Of a stretch of DNA of 61,288 nt, positions 19,070 to 29,296 are shown piece after piece. The stretch spans positions 1 to 61,288 of the forward strand of contig JAQXTL010000020.1 of assembly GCA_029219465.1 (NCBI GenBank). The letters run 5' to 3'. The notes beneath the pieces are model-generated. The model had not been told where the DNA came from. It worked only from the letters and a program-made list of their open reading frames with translations, and did no database searches. The position numbers and the translations under genes are program-made. Position 1 is the first letter of the stretch, and every line of letters begins with the position of its first letter. The stretch is from Methanobacteriaceae archaeon (lineage in GTDB: Archaea > Methanobacteriota > Methanobacteria > Methanobacteriales > Methanobacteriaceae).

Positions 19070-19179
19070 GCCGGGGTGGCTCAGCTGGTTAGAGCGCACG
19101 GCTCATAGGGTAATAATGCAGTGCTCTGACATATTCCTGGGATACCGTGAGATCGCGGGTTCGAATCCCGCCCCCGGCA
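19070..19179 (+). tRNA. tRNA-Met (CAT), elongator, with 36-nt intron
   Basis: Exons fold into a full cloverleaf: acceptor GCCGGGG/CCCCGGC, D arm GCTC...GAGC, anticodon stem CACGG/CCGTG with CAT at 19104-19106, and T arm GCGGG-TTCGAAT-CCCGC. Discriminator A is at 19179 and CCA is not encoded. The G1-C72 pair marks an elongator rather than an initiator. The intron is 19108-19143, at the canonical position 37/38. A bulge-helix-bulge can be drawn: central helix CUCA/UGGG, three-nt bulges UAG and AUA, and an outer GG/CC. A TATA-like AGTATAAATA lies about 30-40 bases upstream. Confidence 0.95.
19108..19143 (+). other. tRNA-Met intron (archaeal BHB type)
   Basis: The 36-nt intron is inserted after A37. 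Cleavage between the second and third bases of both three-nt bulges reproduces the mature anticodon loop exactly, as expected for the archaeal splicing endonuclease. Its last 11 bases, ATTCCTGGGAT (19133-19143), are repeated as the perfect reverse complement ATCCCAGGAAT at 19187-19197, just beyond the tRNA 3' end. Confidence 0.9.
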
Positions 19180-19186
19180 TCCTAAA

Positions 19187-19197
19187 ATCCCAGGAAT
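19187..19197 (+). repeat. 11-nt reverse complement of the tRNA intron 3' end
   Basis: ATCCCAGGAAT is the exact complement of intron bases 19133-19143 and lies 8 nt after the tRNA. In the primary transcript it could pair with the 3' strand of the splice motif. Confidence 0.7.
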
Positions 19198-19295
19198 TTC
19201 CATCTAACTTATTTTTTAAAAAACTTTTTCAAATAATAATAATTTTATACTCTTTTTATCAAAATACTTATTAATTAATTATTTGAGGTTTACAA

Positions 19296-20462
19296 ATGTT
19301 ATATAATACACTTGGAAAGACAGGTCTTAAGGTATCCAGACTCGGTTTTGGAACAATGAGACTTCCTACAACTAATTCTAATGCAGATATCAACAAACAA
19401 GAAGCATCTGAAATGTTAACCTACGGAATTGAAAATGGAATTAACATAATTGATACTGCTTATCCATACCATAGTGCAGAGCTTGACGGTAATGGAAACA
19501 GTGAAAAGTTTCTTGGTGAATATTTAACTGAAAATAGCTTAAGAGACGAAATTATATTACAAACAAAATCTCCTTCATGGTTAATGGAAAAAAGAAGCGA
19601 TTTTGATTATTATTTAGATATTCAACTTGAAAAATTACAAACTGACTATATTGATATTTATCTTCTCCACTCACTTACAGTTCCTGACTGGAATAAAGTA
19701 CGTGATCTTGGAGCTCTTGACTTTTTAGATGACGGTTTAAGCAGCGGTAAAATCAAACATGTCGGATTTTCATCACATATTGAAGTTGATTATTTTATTG
19801 AAATCCTTGATGAATATCCAAAATGGGAAGTTGCACTAACCCAGATGAATTACCTTGATGAATATTACCAGTCCGGAGTAATGGGTCTTAACTATTTAAA
19901 AGACATTAATGTTGGAAGTATGATTATGGAGCCTCTTCGTGGAGGAAGACTTGTTCAAAATATCCCACAGGACATTCAAAAATTATGGGACAGTGCAGAA
20001 AAGAAAAGAACTCCTGTTGAGTGGGCTTTACAATACTTATGGAACAGAGATGATGTTGACTGTGTTTTCAGCGGTATGACCAGTTTAGAACAGGTTAAAC
20101 AAAACATTGAAATAGCATCAACAGAAGACATCATCAGTGCAAATGATAGTGAATTAATAAGAGAAGTTGCAAGAACATACAAAACATATCTTGGAAATAG
20201 CTGTACCAGATGTGGATACTGTATGCCTTGCCCTCACGGAGTTGACATTATCAACTGTTTAACTGAATACAACATAGCACACATGATGCAAAACCCAAAA
20301 GCTAGTGCTATGCAATATTTTGCTTTAATCGATGAAGATTCAAGAGCAGACAGCTGTGTAATGTGTGAAGAATGTTTACCCTTTTGTACACAGATGTTAA
20401 ATATTCCAGAAGAACTCCAAAAGGTATACGAATACTTCGGAAGCGAATTCGATCATTTCTAG
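19296..20462 (+). CDS. Aldo/keto reductase with C-terminal 4Fe-4S domain
   Basis: A 388-residue predicted oxidoreductase. The N-terminal TIM barrel shows LGFGTMRLP and NIIDTAYPYH (catalytic Asp/Tyr region), then DYIDIYLLHS and the Lys-containing strand KHVGFSSH. The C-terminal region carries Cys motifs CTRCGYCMPCPHGVDI and CVMCEECLPFCTQ, matching the ferredoxin-like module of this archaeal/clostridial AKR group. It probably transfers electrons between a nicotinamide or other carrier and an aldehyde or ketone; the substrate is unknown. It is followed eight bases later by an E1-like gene, so the two are probably co-transcribed. Confidence 0.87.
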   Translation: MLYNTLGKTGLKVSRLGFGTMRLPTTNSNADINKQEASEMLTYGIENGINIIDTAYPYHSAELDGNGNSEKFLGEYLTENSLRDEIILQTKSPSWLMEKRSDFDYYLDIQLEKLQTDYIDIYLLHSLTVPDWNKVRDLGALDFLDDGLSSGKIKHVGFSSHIEVDYFIEILDEYPKWEVALTQMNYLDEYYQSGVMGLNYLKDINVGSMIMEPLRGGRLVQNIPQDIQKLWDSAEKKRTPVEWALQYLWNRDDVDCVFSGMTSLEQVKQNIEIASTEDIISANDSELIREVARTYKTYLGNSCTRCGYCMPCPHGVDIINCLTEYNIAHMMQNPKASAMQYFALIDEDSRADSCVMCEECLPFCTQMLNIPEELQKVYEYFGSEFDHF

Positions 20463-20470
20463 GTGAAAAA

Positions 20471-21214
20471 ATGACAAACGATAAAGACTATTGGGAAATC
20501 GTAACCCGCCAAATGAGCATCGTAAACAAAGAAGAACAAGAACGTTACAAAAATTGTAAAATCGCAGTTATCGGATGTGGTGGAATCGGAGGCCAAACAA
20601 TTGAAATGCTTGCAAGAATGGGTATTGGAGAACTTGTTTTGGTTGATAAAGATTGTTTTGATTTATCCAATTTAAACAGACAGAATTTCGCAACTACCGA
20701 TAAAATTGGAATGATTAAAAGTGAAGTCGCAAAACAAAAAGTTGAATTAATCAACCCATTTGTTAAAGTAACCTGCATTAACACACATGTTGATGAAACA
20801 AACATTGACGAAATCATAGCTGATTCAAATCTTGTTATTGAAGCACTCGACAATGTTTTAACAAGAGTTATCGTATCAAGATGTGCAAACGAAAAAAAGA
20901 TTCCTTTAGTACATGGTGCAATTAATGCAACATTAGGTCAAGTTACAACATTCCTACCAAATACAAAAAGTTATGAGGAAATGTTCAACCTTCCATCTCT
21001 TGGAAAGGAATTAACTGCTGATGTGATTGAAAGTTTAAACAGCATTGCAGCAGCAACACCACCTGTTATTGGACCAACTCCTAATTTAGTTGGATGTATC
21101 CAGGCAATGGAAGCTTTTAAAATCATTACAGGTGTTGGAAAAGTAACTGTTGCACCTGAAATTTTAACTTTTGACTTATTGAACTTAGGTTCTTTCTCTT
21201 TAGAAAAAATCTAA
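20471..21214 (+). CDS. E1-like ThiF/MoeB/HesA family adenylyltransferase
   Basis: The start is ATG 20471 with AGGTGA four bases upstream; longer readings of the frame overlap the preceding gene without a ribosome site. The 247-residue product has the nucleotide-binding GCGGIGGQTIEMLARMG (about residues 34-50), DKDCFDLSNLNRQNF and EALDNVLTRVIVSR. These belong to enzymes that adenylate the C-terminus of ubiquitin-like sulfur carriers such as MoaD/ThiS. The usual zinc-binding CxxC pairs and the catalytic Cys-containing PCYxC loop of MoeB are not seen: the loop reads FLPNTKSYEEMF. It may therefore be an activating enzyme without a thioester step. Partner unknown. Confidence 0.83.
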   Translation: MTNDKDYWEIVTRQMSIVNKEEQERYKNCKIAVIGCGGIGGQTIEMLARMGIGELVLVDKDCFDLSNLNRQNFATTDKIGMIKSEVAKQKVELINPFVKVTCINTHVDETNIDEIIADSNLVIEALDNVLTRVIVSRCANEKKIPLVHGAINATLGQVTTFLPNTKSYEEMFNLPSLGKELTADVIESLNSIAAATPPVIGPTPNLVGCIQAMEAFKIITGVGKVTVAPEILTFDLLNLGSFSLEKI

Positions 21215-21373
21215 ACATTAAGTTAAAATTTTATTCTTTTTTTATTTTGATTTGAACAAAAAAATAACAATAATACAAACAAATATACTAATTTTTATTA
21301 AAAACTATAAAATCTATGCATTAATATAGTAAAAATTGCATAATAGAAATTATATAACTATTTTCCACAAATA

Positions 21374-21421
21374 TTTATATACTACAAAATTAAGATATAG
21401 ACTCGATGGAAAGTATTTTCC
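21374..21421 (+). promoter_or_regulatory. glnA promoter with NrpR operator
   Basis: A TATA element TTTATATA is at 21374-21381. At 21408-21421 lies GGAAAGTATTTTCC, which is exactly GGAA-N6-TTCC, the operator bound by the methanogen nitrogen repressor NrpR. It lies where transcription should begin (about 21403-21408), consistent with repression when nitrogen is plentiful. nrpR itself follows glnA. Confidence 0.85.
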
Positions 21422-21466
21422 GACTATGTTTATATTAATCATGATTAATAAATGGAGCTTGATTCG

Positions 21467-22825
21467 ATGAGCGATATTCCAGAAGAAAAAATTGAAATAA
21501 TCAGAGAACAAATGAAAGAGGATAACATTAAGTTTATCCGATTACAATTCGTTGATATCAACGGAAGTGTAAAAAATATCGTAATTCCATTCGATCCTGA
21601 CGACGATTTAAATGAATTATTTAATGAAGGAATGTTATTTGACGGTTCCTCTATTGCAGGATTTGTTGGTGTTAACGACAGTGATTTAGTTTTAAAACCT
21701 GATATCAATACTTACTCAAGACTTTCCTGGAGACCAGAAGAATCTGCAACCTGTAGATTTATCTGTGACGTATGGACTGCTGATAAAAAACCATTTGCAG
21801 GAGATCCAAGAGGAGTACTTAAAAAATCCTTATCTCACATTGCAGAAATGGGCTTACAATATAACATCGGTCCAGAACCAGAATTCTTTATTGTAGACAT
21901 TGATGAAAAAGGATACCCAATGCCTTACGATGACGCAGGATACTTTGATGTGGAACCTCTCGATAAAGGAACTGACTTTAGAAGAGAATTAACCTTAAAC
22001 TTAGAAGATTTAGACTTTGAAGTTGAAGCATCTCACCACGAAGTAGCTCCAGGTCAAAACGAAATTGCATTCAAATTTAAAGATGCACTTAAAACTGCAG
22101 ATGCAGTAATTACCTTTAAACAAGCTATTAAAGCTATTGTAGACAACATGGCTACTTTTGATCAAATGGACTACAGAGTAACATTTATGCCAAAACCATT
22201 CTTTGGAGTAAGTGGAAGTGGAATGCACTGTCACCAGTCTGTATTCAAAGGAGATAAAAACCTCTTCTCAGACCCAGATTCCGAAACTGGACTTTCAAAA
22301 GACGCTCTTCACTTCATGGGTGGATTATTAAAACACGCACCTGCAATTACCGCAATTACTAACCCTATTGTAAACTCATACAAACGTTTAGTACCAGGTT
22401 ACGAAGCACCTGTTTACAGAGCATACGGTCTTAGAAACAGATCTGCTTTAATCAGAGTTCCAGCAGCACGTGGAAAAGCTACTCGTATTGAGTACAGATC
22501 CCCTGACCCTGCATGTAACCCTTACTTAGCATTTACTGTAATGCTTGAAGCAGGTATTGACGGAATCGTTAATAAAATCGACCCAGGTGAACCTGTAGAA
22601 CTTGATATTTACCAAATGACTGAAGAAGAAAGAGAACAAAGAGGAATTAAAGTCTTACCTACAAGTTTATGGGAAGCATACCATGCTCTTGAAGAAGACC
22701 CATTAATCCTTAATGCATTAGGTCCTCACGTAAGTGAAAAATTCTTAGAACTCAAATATCAAGAATGGGACGAATATCGTGTTCAAGTATTTGGATACGA
22801 ACAGAAAAAATATTTAGATATCTAA
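21467..22825 (+). CDS. glnA: Glutamine synthetase, type I
   Basis: The chosen start is ATG 21467 ([15 protein letters not shown]), with GGAG about ten bases upstream; an ATG five codons earlier at 21452 lacks a clear ribosome site. The 452-residue protein has the standard GS signatures: [54 protein letters not shown] and [17 protein letters not shown]. It makes glutamine from glutamate, ammonia and ATP, the main entry point for nitrogen. No adenylylation-site Tyr context is obvious. Its promoter carries an NrpR operator and a hairpin terminator overlaps the stop codon. Confidence 0.96.
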   Translation: MSDIPEEKIEIIREQMKEDNIKFIRLQFVDINGSVKNIVIPFDPDDDLNELFNEGMLFDGSSIAGFVGVNDSDLVLKPDINTYSRLSWRPEESATCRFICDVWTADKKPFAGDPRGVLKKSLSHIAEMGLQYNIGPEPEFFIVDIDEKGYPMPYDDAGYFDVEPLDKGTDFRRELTLNLEDLDFEVEASHHEVAPGQNEIAFKFKDALKTADAVITFKQAIKAIVDNMATFDQMDYRVTFMPKPFFGVSGSGMHCHQSVFKGDKNLFSDPDSETGLSKDALHFMGGLLKHAPAITAITNPIVNSYKRLVPGYEAPVYRAYGLRNRSALIRVPAARGKATRIEYRSPDPACNPYLAFTVMLEAGIDGIVNKIDPGEPVELDIYQMTEEEREQRGIKVLPTSLWEAYHALEEDPLILNALGPHVSEKFLELKYQEWDEYRVQVFGYEQKKYLDI

Positions 22826-22852
22826 TCTAAATATTAACTTTTTATTTTTTTT
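22809..22852 (+). terminator. Hairpin terminator overlapping the glnA stop codon
   Basis: An 11-bp perfect stem (22809-22819 with 22825-22835, loop of five) encloses the stop codon and is followed by a long T-rich tract (22839-22852). It separates glnA from nrpR. Confidence 0.7.
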
Positions 22853-22886
22853 AATTTAATTGAAATTATACTGTACGGTGTTTTTT

Positions 22887-24569
22887 ATGTCAGAGTCTGA
22901 ACACAGAATGATGGAAATACTAAGAATACTAAGCGAACAAGAAAAACCAACTGGTTCTAAATTAATAGCAGATGAGCTAAAAAACAAGGGATTCAATCTT
23001 GGTGAACGTGCAGTTAGATACCACATGCAAATTTTAGATGAAAAAGGTTATACTGAAAGAATTGGAAATTCTGGAAGAAAAATCACAGCACATGGCCGTG
23101 AAAAGTTAGAAAAAGGAATAATTTATGATCAAGTTGATTTCATTTACTCAAAATTTGAAGAAATGATATATTTAGCAGACTTCAACTATATGACACAGAA
23201 AGGAAAAGTTGTTGTCAACACTTCAACCATTTATAATGAAGAATCAATTGATATAATTAAAAAAGTTATTGAACATGGCCTTTCTGTTAGCCCTTACGTT
23301 AATTTAAATCATACTGGTAATGACAACAAAATAGAAGTAACAACTTTATGTGGAACAACAGTAGACGGAGTGTTGCTTAATGAAGGAATTGCATCACAAC
23401 CACAATATGGTGGACTTCTAAAAATTGAAGATAATGAACCTGTTGGATTTACCGAATTAATTTCATACAAAAAGACTTCAGTATCCCCGCTTGAAGCATT
23501 CTCAGCAAAAGGATTTACATCAGTAATGGATGTAATTGAAAATGGGGAAGGAATTATTCCTGCAAACTTCAGATTAATTCCAGGAATTGGCCGCCAAAAT
23601 GCTATTGATATAATCAATAAACTAGAAAAAATTGGAATTGGTGGAATAATAGCTATTTCAGAAGAAGGAAAGAATCTTTTAGGAGTTCCAGTACCTGAAG
23701 GAATGGTTGGAATCTCTGTTGTAGGTGGAATTACTCCATTTTGTGCAGTGCAAGAAGAAAATCAGGATATTGAAATTAAAATTGCTGAAGAGATTAAAGA
23801 TTTCAAAACTTTATCTCCAATAGCTTCAAGAATCAATCCTGTATTATCACAAGTAAAAAGTACACCACCACAAAACATTGCATTTTTACTTTCAAAAACA
23901 TGGAACTTAATCCAGCAAGTTGATTTTGATATTGAAAAAAGAAAAGGAAATATCATTACAAATGTTTCATTTATGGACAAAGACAAGATTGACAAGGCTT
24001 TGGATATAATGGAAGAAACATACAATGACAAACCTAAATTCATTAGTCCATACTATAAATTAGTTGAACATCCAAGTAATGATTCAATGATTGGTCTTGC
24101 TACAATCTGCAGTTTAAGTATTGATGGAATTTTGATTGATAATGGAATTATGAGTAACCCAAAATATGGTGGATTACTTGAACTCACAGAGCCTCCATTA
24201 TTCATTGACTTAATTTCATACAACGGGTCCACAGAAGACCCACATATGATATTCCTAGCTAAAAATATGACATCTATAACTAATAATGATGGACATAGTA
24301 AAATACTTGCTAGTTTTAAAGAAATACCATATATATCAAGAGAACAAAGTGTCCATATTTTAGATATTTTAAACAATATAGGATTCCCAATATACAAAAT
24401 TGGAAAGCCAAGAGAAGTTACATACAACGCAAAAGCAAACAATTATAACTTCGGTATTGTTACAGGCAGTGGTTTAAATTCAATCGCTGCAATTAAAGAA
24501 AAAGGAATAGCTGTTAAGGTTAAAGCTATTGAAAAATTATTACCTTTCGAAAAGATGGATAGACTATAA
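22887..24569 (+). CDS. nrpR: Global nitrogen repressor NrpR
   Basis: The start is ATG 22887 (MSESEHRMMEILRIL) with GGTG six bases upstream, giving 560 residues. Residues 1-70 are a winged helix (KPTGSKLIADELKNKGFNLGERAVRYHMQILDEKGYTERIGNSGRKIT). Two homologous NrpR effector domains follow, about 80-300 and 310-555. Each contains a TLCGTTVDGVLLNEGIASQPQYGGLL / TICSLSIDGILIDNGIMSNPKYGGLL signature. This two-domain form is that of Methanococcus maripaludis NrpR, which represses nif and glnA and is released by 2-oxoglutarate. Location next to glnA, whose promoter has the operator, fits. Confidence 0.94.
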   Translation: MSESEHRMMEILRILSEQEKPTGSKLIADELKNKGFNLGERAVRYHMQILDEKGYTERIGNSGRKITAHGREKLEKGIIYDQVDFIYSKFEEMIYLADFNYMTQKGKVVVNTSTIYNEESIDIIKKVIEHGLSVSPYVNLNHTGNDNKIEVTTLCGTTVDGVLLNEGIASQPQYGGLLKIEDNEPVGFTELISYKKTSVSPLEAFSAKGFTSVMDVIENGEGIIPANFRLIPGIGRQNAIDIINKLEKIGIGGIIAISEEGKNLLGVPVPEGMVGISVVGGITPFCAVQEENQDIEIKIAEEIKDFKTLSPIASRINPVLSQVKSTPPQNIAFLLSKTWNLIQQVDFDIEKRKGNIITNVSFMDKDKIDKALDIMEETYNDKPKFISPYYKLVEHPSNDSMIGLATICSLSIDGILIDNGIMSNPKYGGLLELTEPPLFIDLISYNGSTEDPHMIFLAKNMTSITNNDGHSKILASFKEIPYISREQSVHILDILNNIGFPIYKIGKPREVTYNAKANNYNFGIVTGSGLNSIAAIKEKGIAVKVKAIEKLLPFEKMDRL

Positions 24570-24860
24570 TTAACTTACAGTCACATCCACTTCCTCACCA
24601 TTTTTAGGATAATGAGTAAATTCGATTATATCATCCGCAACTTCAAAAATATCAATTTCAACAGTAGCCCCCAAACGACTTTCGTCAAGAGAGACTAACA
24701 TTTTAAAACCTGGTTTTCCAAAGTATTCAGAAAAATCCATATTTAGGATTTCTCCTTCTGCGAAAATTCTATTATATGAAATTTCAATTCTATCATGAAT
24801 TTTAACATTTTCTTTTAAATAACTTACAGCGTCGTTTGTTGTTAATTCTAAATTTTTCAT
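24570..24860 (-). CDS. 96-residue DUF2097-like protein (paralog B)
   Basis: The start is ATG 24860 with GGTTGAT just upstream (the TTG at 24869 lies within that site). The product has 96 residues and is a clear paralog of the adjacent 96-residue gene. Shared features are an N-terminal (D/E)A(V/L)(S/E)Y(L/V)K helix, the motif SYNRIFAxGE(I/V)L, and alternating strands with ATVEIDIFEVADDIIEF. It resembles the methanogen family DUF2097, of unknown function; I hold that name loosely. It is the last gene after the fwd operon on the minus strand and converges with nrpR with no spacer. Confidence 0.7.
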   Translation of the reverse strand: MKNLELTTNDAVSYLKENVKIHDRIEISYNRIFAEGEILNMDFSEYFGKPGFKMLVSLDESRLGATVEIDIFEVADDIIEFTHYPKNGEEVDVTVS

Positions 24861-24970
24861 GATAATCAACCCTTGTAAACTATAATATAGTAGTTATCAT
24901 ATATAAACTTGTTTGTATATATACGAACAAAATATTGATTTATGAAAAATTAGATCAAAAAAATAATAGG

Positions 24971-24997
24971 AAAAAAGAGAGAAATTACAAAATTTCT
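24971..24997 (-). terminator. Hairpin/T-tract between the two paralogs
   Basis: A 7-bp perfect stem AGAAATT/AATTTCT (24980-24997) overlaps the stop codon of the upstream paralog and is followed on the minus strand by CTCTCTTTTTTCC. Confidence 0.5.
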
Positions 24998-25275
24998 ACA
25001 ACAAGTTTTTTATCGTCAGTAATATGACGCATTTCAATTAAATCATCTTTAATTTCATCGAAATCGATTTCGATAGATTGATTTAAAATTTCACCGTTTA
25101 ATTGAAGACTAACTCTAAAACCTTCACCAGTCATATCATCTTCTTCAGTGAATCCTAAAACTTCACCAGGAGCAAAAATACGATTGTAGGAAAGTTCTAA
25201 AACATCACCAACATTAACTTTGGTTTTAACATATTCAAGTGCTTCATCAAAACTCATTTCAACTTCTTCAATCAT
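24985..25275 (-). CDS. 96-residue DUF2097-like protein (paralog A)
   Basis: The start is ATG 25275, six bases after AGGTG; an earlier GTG overlaps that site. The 96 residues begin MIEEVEMSFDEALEYVKTKV and contain LELSYNRIFAPGEVLGF and NQSIEIDFDEIKDDLIEMRH, matching paralog B in order and spacing. The fold looks like a short helix followed by a beta-rich domain with acidic edges; there is no Cys, metal or membrane motif. It lies 42 bases downstream of fwdC, on the same strand and behind a weak hairpin. A role connected to methanofuran chemistry is only a guess from position. Confidence 0.7.
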   Translation of the reverse strand: MIEEVEMSFDEALEYVKTKVNVGDVLELSYNRIFAPGEVLGFTEEDDMTGEGFRVSLQLNGEILNQSIEIDFDEIKDDLIEMRHITDDKKLVVEIL

Positions 25276-25291
25276 TCTAAACACCTACACT

Positions 25292-25316
25292 AAAAAAAAG
25301 AAAAAAGAGAGAGGAA

Positions 25317-25328
<12 letters not shown>
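25292..25328 (-). terminator. Hairpin/T-tract overlapping the fwdC stop codon
   Basis: A 7-bp perfect stem AGGAATT/AATTCCT (25312-25328, 3-nt loop) spans the fwdC stop; the minus strand continues CTCTCTTTTTTCTTTTTTTTA. It probably ends most fwd transcripts before the paralog pair. Confidence 0.6.
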
Positions 25329-26183
<855 letters not shown>

Positions 26184-26194
26184 ATTAAACACCT

Positions 26195-27910
26195 CTATTT
26201 ACCATCAACATCTATTTGAATTGGGTTGGATACGTAGTGGTCATGTACAGGGTAGTTTTCCCATTTGACTGAGTAGTATTGGGTGAAGAACGGCATAATG
26301 TTGTCGATAACTTTTTGCTCGTTTTGTTCCCATCCTTTTACGTTAACCCAGATGTTTTGACTTTCTTTAACTTTTACAATTTCTTTGTCTTTTACTAAGA
26401 TTTGACCATCTTTAATAGTGTATTCAGCAATATCGAAACCTTTTTCAATATCAGCAGCTTGTCTGGATGGGTCAATGTCATTAGGATTTATGTCGTATAC
26501 TGCAATGTCTGCTCTGTAACCAGGAGTAAGTGCACCTCTGTCGGTGAATCCGTAGATTTTAGCAGGAGCAGATCTGGTAATAGTTGCAATATCGTAGAAA
26601 TCGTATTCTCTGTCGAGAGTTGCAAGGGTAGTTCTTTTTTCTGCCCATTTGTGAACTTCTCTGTTTTCGATCATTTCCATTCTTCTTTGGTTACTCATTA
26701 ACCAAGAGATGATTCTAGGATATCTAGTGAAAGGACCTGCGTTAGGGTGGTCAGTAGTCATACATACTTTCCATGGGTCGTCGATTTGTAAGAACAATTC
26801 AAGACCAATAGCCCATTGTAAAGTGTTAACAGGGTTTTTAGGAGAGTAGATACATGGGATGATACCAGCTGCAGTTTCACATTCAATATCTTTGTTGGTC
26901 CATTTTAAACCAGATAATTTGAATAAGTCGTATTCCATAGGAGCGTCTGCAGTCATTGTAGTGGTTTCATCGAAAGTAACTTGTCCTACATCACAAGTAA
27001 CGTGGTCGTGACTGTTAATGTATTTAGCAAGTTCTTCAGCACCAGATGCAGCATCTTTCCAACTGTTTCCAGTGTATGCGTGGAATTGTAAGTGACAGAT
27101 GTGCATAATTTGGTCTCTGATTTCAGCTGCTTTAGAACCTTTTTTAACGTTTTTAACAGCATCCATAGTTTCAATGGTTGTTGGAACGTTACCAGGGTGT
27201 CCTAAATCGTTAGGGTGAATGTGAATAGAGTGAGGTAAGTTTAACATTTCGTTAGCTTTTGCTAAAGCGATTACAACTTCTTTAGAAGTTACGTCGAAGT
27301 AAGGTGCTTTATCGTTAACACCGTGTACGTTCATACCCCAACCCCATGCTTCACTTCCACATGGGTTTACGATTTTAATTCCGTAACCTTTGGAGATTTT
27401 TAACCATGCAGATACAAATGCTGCAATATCTTCAATGTTGTTTTCTTTTGCGTATTCCATTACGAACCAGTTGTTACCGAATAATGGTAAAGCTGGGATG
27501 TCTAATTGTGGAATAGTTGCAATTTCTTCGTGAGTGTGTTTTGCTTCAAGAGGAGGCATAGCTGCTTCAACAACAGTACCGTAACCTAATCTTGAGTATC
27601 TGTAACCAGTTGCAGGACAACTTGGGATAGAGAAACCAGATTCAGATCTTAATACTTTAGTTTTTTGAGTAACACCTCTTCTGGAATCTTCAGGTCTGTA
27701 TAATCTTCCAACTACTAATTTTGGACCTGCAACGTGAGCGTGAGGGTCAATACCTGCTGGCATGACTATTTTATCGGTAACGTCTATGACTTTAGCATCT
27801 GCAGATACGTCATCTACAATAATACCATCTTTGAACATAACGTCTTTTTTCTCACCGTTAATTTCGTTAGCTGGGTCGTAGACAATACCATTTTTAAGAA
27901 TATATTCCAT
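26195..27910 (-). CDS. fwdA: Formylmethanofuran dehydrogenase subunit A
   Basis: A 571-residue amidohydrolase-superfamily subunit that condenses formate with methanofuran at a binuclear zinc site. Visible ligands include [11 protein letters not shown] (about residues 54-64), [27 protein letters not shown] and the later acidic [11 protein letters not shown], which should supply the catalytic aspartate. Length is standard. Ribosome site AGGTGAT precedes the ATG, nine bases after the fwdB stop. In the complex, formate produced at FwdB moves through an internal channel to this subunit. Confidence 0.95.
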   Translation of the reverse strand: MEYILKNGIVYDPANEINGEKKDVMFKDGIIVDDVSADAKVIDVTDKIVMPAGIDPHAHVAGPKLVVGRLYRPEDSRRGVTQKTKVLRSESGFSIPSCPATGYRYSRLGYGTVVEAAMPPLEAKHTHEEIATIPQLDIPALPLFGNNWFVMEYAKENNIEDIAAFVSAWLKISKGYGIKIVNPCGSEAWGWGMNVHGVNDKAPYFDVTSKEVVIALAKANEMLNLPHSIHIHPNDLGHPGNVPTTIETMDAVKNVKKGSKAAEIRDQIMHICHLQFHAYTGNSWKDAASGAEELAKYINSHDHVTCDVGQVTFDETTTMTADAPMEYDLFKLSGLKWTNKDIECETAAGIIPCIYSPKNPVNTLQWAIGLELFLQIDDPWKVCMTTDHPNAGPFTRYPRIISWLMSNQRRMEMIENREVHKWAEKRTTLATLDREYDFYDIATITRSAPAKIYGFTDRGALTPGYRADIAVYDINPNDIDPSRQAADIEKGFDIAEYTIKDGQILVKDKEIVKVKESQNIWVNVKGWEQNEQKVIDNIMPFFTQYYSVKWENYPVHDHYVSNPIQIDVDGK

Positions 27911-27919
27911 TATATCACC

Positions 27920-29296
27920 TTAGAGTGCGTTTGGATTTGGCACAAATTTTGGAGCTACGTTTGGCTCTTCTCTGAGTTTCATTACTCTTTCTTTAAGTTC
28001 ACGGACAATCCATTCGTCGTCACGACAAGTTTCTGGTTTGTCAATAGCTTTTTTCATGTAGATAGGAACTCCATCCATACGGTAACTGGTACCAGCACAT
28101 TCTACAGCAATGAATGAACCTGGTAATACTACGTCAGCAAGCTCGGTGGAAGGACCCCAGTGAATATCGATTTGAATAACTGGAATGTCAGCTAAGTGTT
28201 GGTTTGCTCCGTTAGGGAAGTGAGCACCTGGGTCAGCTGCAATAACCATGAAACAGTCAGGTTCTTTTCTGACTAATAAATCGATAGTGTTGGTTTCACC
28301 TAACATGTATCTTGGGTAACCTCTACAGTAGTCTACACCGAAAGCGAATCCACATTCAAATGCCATGAAGATGTTGAATCCGTTTACGTTAAAGTGACCT
28401 CTCATAGGAGTAAGTCCCCATTTACTGTATTTGTTTAAGTCTTGAATCATTTTAATAGCAATATCAATGTTTCTTTGTTTTGATAAAGTGTGAGTTAAAC
28501 CTAAACCGAAGAAGAGTACACCAAATTCTGCGTTTTTCATTTCTTCTGCTAATTCGTAAATATCTTCTTTAGGAATTCCAGAAATTACGTCTTGGTATAA
28601 TTCTTTTCCTCTTAATACAGCTCTGATAGCGTTGTAGAAACCGTAGTCTCCGTTTTGTTCGAATCCAATCCATTTGTCAGAACATTTTGCAGTATCTGAG
28701 AATTTAGGATCCATAGTAACAACAGTTCTGTCGAATCTTCCTCTTTGTCTGAAGTATCCACGACAGAAAGCAGCGTATCTTGCTAAGTGTCTTGGGTGAG
28801 AGTTCATAGCGTTACTTCCAGAGTAAACAATCATGTCAGCTCTGTTTTGAACTTCCCCTAAGGTTTGAATAGGGTAACCTGCGTTTTGTACAGCTTGGAG
28901 AGAAGGACCGTGACAGATAGTAGCTTGGTTATCTAATACAGCACCGATGTATTCACCTAATGCTACACCTTCTTTCATACATTCAGTTGAGGTTTCAGAC
29001 CAACCGTAGAATACAGGTCTGATAGAGTTAGCAATGTATTCTGCAGCTTTGTCTAAAGCAGTATCCCAGTCAACTTCAGTAAGTTCTCCGTTTTCATCCC
29101 TAATCATTGGAACAAGTAATCTTTGGTCCATATCTTCCATGATTTTACTTGCTCCTAATCTGCATGCGTGTCTTACAGCAACAACGTGATTATCTTTAAC
29201 TAAGTAATCTAAATCATCACAATTACAACCACAGAAAGCACAAGTACAGTTTTCAACAATGTGATCATAATCAGTTACAGGTGGTTCATAAGTCAT
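27920..29296 (-). CDS. fwdB: Formylmethanofuran dehydrogenase subunit B
   Basis: ATG 29296 is preferred over the TTG two codons earlier, giving 458 residues. This is the molybdopterin oxidoreductase subunit that reduces CO2 to formate. The N-terminal 4Fe-4S ligands are [12 protein letters not shown] (about residues 18-29). The residue binding tungsten or molybdenum is Cys in ICHGPSLQ, so this is not the selenocysteine version. [23 protein letters not shown] is the usual pterin-family block. Whether the metal is W or Mo cannot be told from sequence. It overlaps fwdD by 11 bases. Confidence 0.94.
   Translation of the reverse strand: MTYEPPVTDYDHIVENCTCAFCGCNCDDLDYLVKDNHVVAVRHACRLGASKIMEDMDQRLLVPMIRDENGELTEVDWDTALDKAAEYIANSIRPVFYGWSETSTECMKEGVALGEYIGAVLDNQATICHGPSLQAVQNAGYPIQTLGEVQNRADMIVYSGSNAMNSHPRHLARYAAFCRGYFRQRGRFDRTVVTMDPKFSDTAKCSDKWIGFEQNGDYGFYNAIRAVLRGKELYQDVISGIPKEDIYELAEEMKNAEFGVLFFGLGLTHTLSKQRNIDIAIKMIQDLNKYSKWGLTPMRGHFNVNGFNIFMAFECGFAFGVDYCRGYPRYMLGETNTIDLLVRKEPDCFMVIAADPGAHFPNGANQHLADIPVIQIDIHWGPSTELADVVLPGSFIAVECAGTSYRMDGVPIYMKKAIDKPETCRDDEWIVRELKERVMKLREEPNVAPKFVPNPNAL

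Noticed and set aside
19068-19274. 68-codon ORF across the tRNA gene
   Set aside because: It is a translation of tRNA-Met and its intron; the cloverleaf and splice motif explain the sequence.
20372-20470. Longer start for the E1-like gene
   Set aside because: It would overlap the aldo/keto reductase by about 90 bases, while ATG 20471 has AGGTGA at the right distance.
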